Shown: in pieces, positions 59,562 through 64,000 of the stretch
Numbering within the stretch: position 1 is the first letter of the stretch
Layout: every line of letters starts with the position of its first letter
Assembly: GCF_013385425.1 (NCBI RefSeq)
Contig: NZ_JACAQA010000011.1
Coordinates: 62,001-126,000, forward strand
DNA: 64,000 bases
Reading direction: 5' to 3'
Origin: Pseudomonas gingeri
Lineage (GTDB): Bacteria > Pseudomonadota > Gammaproteobacteria > Pseudomonadales > Pseudomonadaceae
Notes under the pieces: generated by a model
Seen by the model: the letters and a program-made list of their open reading frames with translations, nothing else
What the model was told of the DNA's origin: nothing
Database searches by the model: none
Position numbers and translations under genes: made by a program

Positions 59562-60212
59562 TCAGAGCGGCGGCGTCAGGCCGCAGCCCTTGAGGATAAT
59601 GCGGATCAGATTGTTGCCGGCGTCTTCCATATCCTGCTTGGTCAGCCGCGGGCGGCCGGTGACGCGACAGATCTGGGTGGCGAAGTCGGCGTAATGCTGG
59701 GTGCTGCCCCAGAGCAGGAAGATCAGGTGCACCGGATCGACCGGGTCCATCTTGCCCGCATCGATCCAGGCCTGGAACACATTCGCCCGGCCCTGGAACC
59801 AGGCGCGGTAGTCCTGGTTGAAGTGCTCGGTCAGGCATTCGCCGCCGCTGATGATTTCCATGGCGAAGATCCGCGAGGCCTGTGGCTGGCGCCGGGAAAA
59901 CTCCATCTTGGCGCGGATGTAGCGGGCCAGCGCCTGCGCCGGATCGTCATCGACACTGAGGTGGTTGAAGGTGTCGTCCCACTGTTCGAGGATATTGCTC
60001 AATACCGCGATATACAGGCCCAGCTTGTGGGTGAAGTAATAGTGCAGGTTGGCCTTGGGCAGTCCGGCGTTCTGGGCGATGGTGTTCATGCTGGTGCCTT
60101 TGAAGCCATGGCGGGCGAACTCGTCTTCGGCGGCCTTGATTATCGCTTCCTGGTTTTTCTGGCGAATTCGGCTGGCGGGCTTTCCGGCGTGGGCAGGGGC
60201 TTCAACGGTCAT
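59562..60212 (-). CDS. TetR family regulator, RutR-like
   Basis: 216 residues. HTH TSMNTIAQNAGLPKANLHYYFTHK near 42-65, then a long helical ligand domain (ARYIRAKMEFSRRQPQASRI, MEIISGGECLTEHF) of the RutR/YcdC type. RutR senses uracil in other bacteria, but this copy may differ. Start at 60212 (MTVEAPAHAGK); a frame to 60401 is unconserved. Confidence 0.88.
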   Translation of the reverse strand: MTVEAPAHAGKPASRIRQKNQEAIIKAAEDEFARHGFKGTSMNTIAQNAGLPKANLHYYFTHKLGLYIAVLSNILEQWDDTFNHLSVDDDPAQALARYIRAKMEFSRRQPQASRIFAMEIISGGECLTEHFNQDYRAWFQGRANVFQAWIDAGKMDPVDPVHLIFLLWGSTQHYADFATQICRVTGRPRLTKQDMEDAGNNLIRIILKGCGLTPPL

Positions 60213-60435
60213 AGGCAGTTCCGAACGGGTCTGTGGGTGCAACCCGTGCACAGATAGCGTACCCAGGGGGTTGAGACAAGTCCTGTCATCATATAAAGCC
60301 TGGATCCGGGCCGATTCTGTCGCTTTCGGGGCAACTATTCGCGGCAGTGGCTTGGGCACGATATTTTGCTGGCGCCGGCTTGTTGGCGAAGAGGCCCGCA
60401 AGCCAGTTCAAGATTGCGCAAGCCTGTGGATATCT

Positions 60436-61356
60436 TCAGCGGGTTGCCGCCAGGCTTTCCAGGAAACTTTCCAGCACCAGGTGTGGGCGCCGCCCTTTAC
60501 GTGTCACCGAAGCCAGGCTCAGGTCATAGAAACGGCTGCCGGCCTTGAGCGCGCGCAACCGACCTTGCTGGACCCAGAGATTGGCATAGTGATCAGGCAG
60601 GTAGCCGATATAGCGCCCGGTCAGGATCAGGAACGCCATGCCTTCGCGGTCCGAAGCACTCGCGGTGCAATTGAGCGCCTGGTAATGCGCCTGGATTTCG
60701 GCCGGCAGACGGAAGGTCGGAGCGATGGCGTCCTGGGCATTGAGCCGTTCATCGTCCAGTTGCTTGTCGTCCACATAGAACAGCGGATGCCCCACCGCGC
60801 AGTAGAGCAGCGAACGTTCGCTGTACAGCGGTTGATACTCCAGGCCCGACAAGGCGCTGGCTTGGGGCACCACCCCGACATGCAGGCGGCCGTCGAGCAC
60901 GCCTTGTTCCACTTCGTTGGGGGCGATCATGCGAATCTGGATCTGCACATCCGGCCCGCGTTCCTTCAATTGGGCCAGTGCATGGGTGATGCGCATATGG
61001 GGCAGGGTGACCAGGTTGTCGGTCAGGCCGATGGTCAGCTCTCCACGCAGGTGCTGGTGCAGGCCGTTGACTTCGGTGCGAAAACTTTCCAGTGCGCCCA
61101 ATAGCTGCAACGCCGAGTGATAGACCTCGCGACCTTCCTCGGTCAGTGAGAAGCCGGCCCGTCCACGTTGGCACAGGCGTAGCCCGAGACGTTGCTCCAG
61201 ATCGCTCATCTGCTGGCTGATGGCCGAGCGGCCGATACCGAGCACGCTTTCCGCGGCGGAAAAACCGCCGCACTCCACCACGCTGCGAAAGATACGCAGC
61301 AAGCGGATATCAAAGTCGCTGACTTGCGCCAGGGGATCGGGGCGGCGGCTGCTCAT
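60436..61356 (-). CDS. bauR: LysR family regulator of beta-alanine/omega-amino acid catabolism, BauR-like
   Basis: 306 residues. HTH FDIRLLRIFRSVVECGGFSA and LGIGRSAISQQMSDLEQRLG, then the effector domain (LRGELTIGLTDNLVTLPHMR). It is divergent from bauA as in P. aeruginosa, where BauR activates the bau genes. Start at 61356 or 61395 is uncertain, since neither has a strong ribosome site. Name rests on synteny. Confidence 0.85.
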   Translation of the reverse strand: MSSRRPDPLAQVSDFDIRLLRIFRSVVECGGFSAAESVLGIGRSAISQQMSDLEQRLGLRLCQRGRAGFSLTEEGREVYHSALQLLGALESFRTEVNGLHQHLRGELTIGLTDNLVTLPHMRITHALAQLKERGPDVQIQIRMIAPNEVEQGVLDGRLHVGVVPQASALSGLEYQPLYSERSLLYCAVGHPLFYVDDKQLDDERLNAQDAIAPTFRLPAEIQAHYQALNCTASASDREGMAFLILTGRYIGYLPDHYANLWVQQGRLRALKAGSRFYDLSLASVTRKGRRPHLVLESFLESLAATR

Positions 61357-61493
61357 GGCTGGGTCATATTGTTTAGTAGCCTGCTGACTGAACATTAGAA
61401 AAGTTGCATTTCACCGACTTTATCGCCATGGCAATTTAGCTGCAAGAACGCTTTCAACTCCTGCGCCGCATATTGCCCTGTGAGGTTTCGCCC

Positions 61494-62843
61494 ATGAACA
61501 TGCCTGAACACGCCCCCGGCTCCCTGGCCAGCCAGCTCAAACTCGATGCCCACTGGATGCCCTACACGGCCAATCGCAACTTCCAGCGCGATCCGCGCCT
61601 GATCGTTGCCGCCGAAGGCAGCTGGCTGATCGATGACAAGGGCCGCCGGGTCTACGACTCGCTGTCCGGCCTGTGGACCTGCGGCGCCGGGCACACCCGC
61701 AAGGAAATCCAGGAAGCGGTGGCCAAGCAACTGGGGACCCTCGATTACTCGCCGGGCTTTCAATACGGTCACCCGCTGTCGTTCCAACTGGCGGAGAAAA
61801 TCACCGCGCTGACGCCGGGCAACCTGAACCATGTGTTCTTCACCGACTCCGGTTCCGAGTGCGCCGATACCGCGGTGAAGATGGTGCGGGCCTACTGGCG
61901 TCTGAAAGGCCAGGCGACCAAGACCAAGATGATCGGTCGGGCCCGTGGTTACCACGGGGTGAACATCGCCGGTACCAGCCTGGGCGGTGTCAACGGCAAC
62001 CGTAAACTGTTTGGCCAGGCGATGATGGATGTCGACCATCTGCCCCACACCCTGCTGGCGAGCAATGCCTTCTCCCGTGGCATGCCGGAGCAGGGCGGTA
62101 TCGCCCTGGCCGATGAGCTGCTCAAGCTGATCGAACTGCATGATGCGTCCAATATCGCGGCGGTGTTCGTCGAGCCCATGGCCGGTTCCGCCGGTGTGCT
62201 GGTACCGCCACAGGGCTACCTCAAGCGCCTGCGGGAAATCTGCGACCAGCACAATATCCTGCTGGTGTTCGACGAAGTGATCACCGGCTTCGGGCGTACC
62301 GGCGCGATGTTCGGCGCCGACAGCTTCGGCGTGACCCCGGACCTGATGTGCATTGCCAAGCAAGTCACCAACGGCGCCATTCCTATGGGGGCGGTGATTG
62401 CCAGCAGCGAGATCTACCAGACCTTCATGAATCAGCCGACCCCCGAGTACGCCGTGGAATTCCCCCACGGCTACACCTACTCGGCACACCCGGTGGCGTG
62501 CGCCGCAGGCCTGGCGGCACTCGACCTGCTGCAAAAGGAAAACCTGGTACAGAGCGTGGCCGAAGTCGCGCCGCACTTTGAAAATGCCTTGCACGGTTTG
62601 AAAGGCAGCAAGAACGTGATCGACATTCGTAACTACGGTCTGGCCGGGGCGATCCAGATCGCTGGCCGTGACGGCGACGCCATCGTGCGTCCGTTCGAAG
62701 CTGGCATGGCCTTGTGGAAGGCCGGTTTCTACGTGCGCTTCGGTGGCGACACCCTGCAGTTCGGCCCAACGTTCAACAGCAAGCCGCAGGACCTGGATCG
62801 TCTGTTCGATGCGGTCGGCGAAGTGCTGAACAAGCTGGACTGA
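61494..62843 (+). CDS. bauA: Beta-alanine (omega-amino acid):pyruvate aminotransferase
   Basis: 449 residues, class III PLP aminotransferase. WMPYTANRNFQRDPRLIVAA, FTDSGSECADTAVKMVRAYW, RARGYHGVNIAGTSLGGVNG, LVFDEVITGFGRTGAMFGAD and the PLP Lys in CIAKQVTNGAIPMGAVIAS are all present. Converts beta-alanine to malonate semialdehyde for BauC. ATG at 61494 follows GAGG. Confidence 0.95.
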   Translation: MNMPEHAPGSLASQLKLDAHWMPYTANRNFQRDPRLIVAAEGSWLIDDKGRRVYDSLSGLWTCGAGHTRKEIQEAVAKQLGTLDYSPGFQYGHPLSFQLAEKITALTPGNLNHVFFTDSGSECADTAVKMVRAYWRLKGQATKTKMIGRARGYHGVNIAGTSLGGVNGNRKLFGQAMMDVDHLPHTLLASNAFSRGMPEQGGIALADELLKLIELHDASNIAAVFVEPMAGSAGVLVPPQGYLKRLREICDQHNILLVFDEVITGFGRTGAMFGADSFGVTPDLMCIAKQVTNGAIPMGAVIASSEIYQTFMNQPTPEYAVEFPHGYTYSAHPVACAAGLAALDLLQKENLVQSVAEVAPHFENALHGLKGSKNVIDIRNYGLAGAIQIAGRDGDAIVRPFEAGMALWKAGFYVRFGGDTLQFGPTFNSKPQDLDRLFDAVGEVLNKLD

Positions 62844-62926
62844 TCCTTCTATATAGAAGACCAACACTATTTCCTGACAGGAGCGAGGCGACTCGCTTCT
62901 GTACGTCCATGTTCTGGAGCCCCGCA

Positions 62927-64000
62927 ATGAGTGCAATTCAACATTTGATCGACGGCCAACTGGTCAGCGATTCCGGTCGCACGGCCGCCGTATACAACCC
63001 GTCCACCGGCCAGGTTATCCATCAGGTGCCGTTGGCGGATCGCGAGACCATTCAGCAGGCCATCGATTCGGCCAAGGCGGCTTTTCCGGCCTGGCGCAAT
63101 ACACCACCGGCCAAGCGTGCCCAGGTGATGTTCCGCTTCAAGCAACTGCTGGAGCAGAACGAGGCGCGTATCGCCCAACTGATCAGCGAAGAACACGGCA
63201 AGACCCTGGAAGACGCCGCCGGTGAATTGAAGCGTGGTATCGAGAACGTCGAGTACGCCTGCGCCGCGCCGGAAGTACTGAAGGGTGAATACAGCCGTAA
63301 CGTCGGTCCGAACATCGACGCCTGGTCCGATTTCCAGCCGCTGGGCGTGGTGGCGGGGATCACGCCATTCAACTTCCCGGCGATGGTGCCCCTGTGGATG
63401 TATCCGCTGGCGATCGTTTGCGGTAACTGCTTTATCCTCAAGCCGTCCGAGCGTGATCCGAGCTCGACCTTGCTGATCGCCCAGCTGTTGCAGGAAGCCG
63501 GTTTGCCCAAGGGTGTGCTGAACGTGGTGCATGGTGACAAGACCGCGGTGGACGCGTTGATCGAGGCGCCTGAGGTCAAGGCCCTGAGCTTTGTCGGCTC
63601 GACTCCGATTGCCGAGTACATCTATGCCGAAGGCACCAAGCGCGGCAAACGTGTCCAGGCCCTGGGCGGGGCGAAGAATCATGCGGTATTGATGCCGGAT
63701 GCCGATCTGGACAACGCGGTCAGTGCCTTGATGGGCGCGGCCTATGGTTCCTGCGGTGAGCGTTGCATGGCGATCTCCGTGGCTGTTTGCGTGGGCGACC
63801 AGGTGGCGGACGCGCTGGTGGCCAAGCTGGTGCCACAGATCAAGGCGCTGAAGATCGGTGCGGGTACTTCGTGTGGTCTGGATATGGGGCCATTGGTCAC
63901 CGGTCAGCACCGCGACAAGGTCAGTGGCTATATTGCCGATGGCGTGGCGTCGGGCGCGCAGTTGGTGGTCGACGGTCGTGGCTTGAGCGTCAAGGATCAT
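62927..64000 (+). CDS. bauC: Malonate/methylmalonate semialdehyde dehydrogenase BauC/MmsA type (3' end cut by window)
   Basis: 358 codons, open at the window edge; the family is about 500 residues. CoA-acylating aldehyde dehydrogenase: FQPLGVVAGITPFNFPAMVP, FVGSTPIAEYIYAEG, VQALGGAKNHAVLMPDADLD and catalytic Cys in GSCGERCMAISVAV. Oxidises malonate semialdehyde to acetyl-CoA and CO2. GGAGCCCCGCA precedes ATG. It lies 83 bp after bauA. The sister mmsA is an alternative name. Confidence 0.93.
   Translation, partial: MSAIQHLIDGQLVSDSGRTAAVYNPSTGQVIHQVPLADRETIQQAIDSAKAAFPAWRNTPPAKRAQVMFRFKQLLEQNEARIAQLISEEHGKTLEDAAGELKRGIENVEYACAAPEVLKGEYSRNVGPNIDAWSDFQPLGVVAGITPFNFPAMVPLWMYPLAIVCGNCFILKPSERDPSSTLLIAQLLQEAGLPKGVLNVVHGDKTAVDALIEAPEVKALSFVGSTPIAEYIYAEGTKRGKRVQALGGAKNHAVLMPDADLDNAVSALMGAAYGSCGERCMAISVAVCVGDQVADALVAKLVPQIKALKIGAGTSCGLDMGPLVTGQHRDKVSGYIADGVASGAQLVVDGRGLSVKDH

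Overview
The window is chromosomal DNA of a Pseudomonas, most probably of the P. fluorescens group. Protein families, high GC, REP-type palindromes and gene order all fit. Several blocks keep the order known from P. aeruginosa: prmA-accC-accB-aroQ-chemoreceptor-gcbA-DUF2333-nudix-yciH-speA, the Tad/Flp pilus cluster with pprA/pprB/fppA, and bauR-bauA-bauC. No tRNA, rRNA, CRISPR array or insertion sequence was seen. purH (left edge) and bauC (right edge) are cut by the window ends.

Layout. 1-7.6 kb (minus strand): purH, fis, dusB, a DUF3426 protein, prmA, a REP cluster, accC, accB, aroQ. 7.8-16.1 kb: a CtpL-like chemoreceptor and the diguanylate cyclase GcbA, then rightward DUF2333, nudix, YciH/SUI1 and speA genes. 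16.4-18.5 kb: an orphan type VI secretion pair (short VgrG plus DUF4123 chaperone) with no effector beside it. 18.5-20.7 kb: a MATE exporter, a small membrane protein and a stand-alone receiver protein. 20.8-35.3 kb: a full Tad pilus locus (flp, rcpC, rcpA, tadZ, tadA-D, a DUF3613 protein, pprB, fppA, a TadE-like pseudopilin, pprA, tadG). 35.4-37.7 kb: two DUF4136 lipoproteins, cmoM and a MazG-like pyrophosphohydrolase. 37.8-39.9 kb: an apparent Hcp / effector / membrane immunity island. 40.0-40.6 kb: a phage-like cassette of small ORF, structured RNA leader and terminator-like hairpin. 40.8-46.0 kb: a MaoC-like protein, an AraC regulator, a dCache chemoreceptor and a RIO kinase. 46.1-49.7 kb: copper homeostasis (cueR, copA, copZ) with two recognisable CueR operators. 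49.8-58.6 kb: transporters, oxidoreductases and regulators, plus adenine deaminase. 58.6-64 kb: an intergenic region with two perfect DnaA boxes, a YigZ-family protein, a TetR regulator and the beta-alanine catabolic genes.

How the genes work together. The Tad locus has pilin, peptidase, secretin, ATPase, platform proteins, minor pilins and its own two-component system, so it should build a complete Flp pilus. GcbA lies in the same window and may also act on attachment through cyclic di-GMP. CueR, CopA and CopZ form a standard Cu(I) sensing, export and chaperone module. The hcp island and the vgrG-tap pair look like satellite parts of a type VI system whose core genes are elsewhere. The points most worth a second look are the putative pore-forming Hcp-linked effector, the three-way-junction RNA at 40.42-40.50 kb, the matching deviations in the Flp cleavage site and FppA active-site motif, the 93-bp antisense overlap of pprA and tadG, and the DnaA-box intergenic region.
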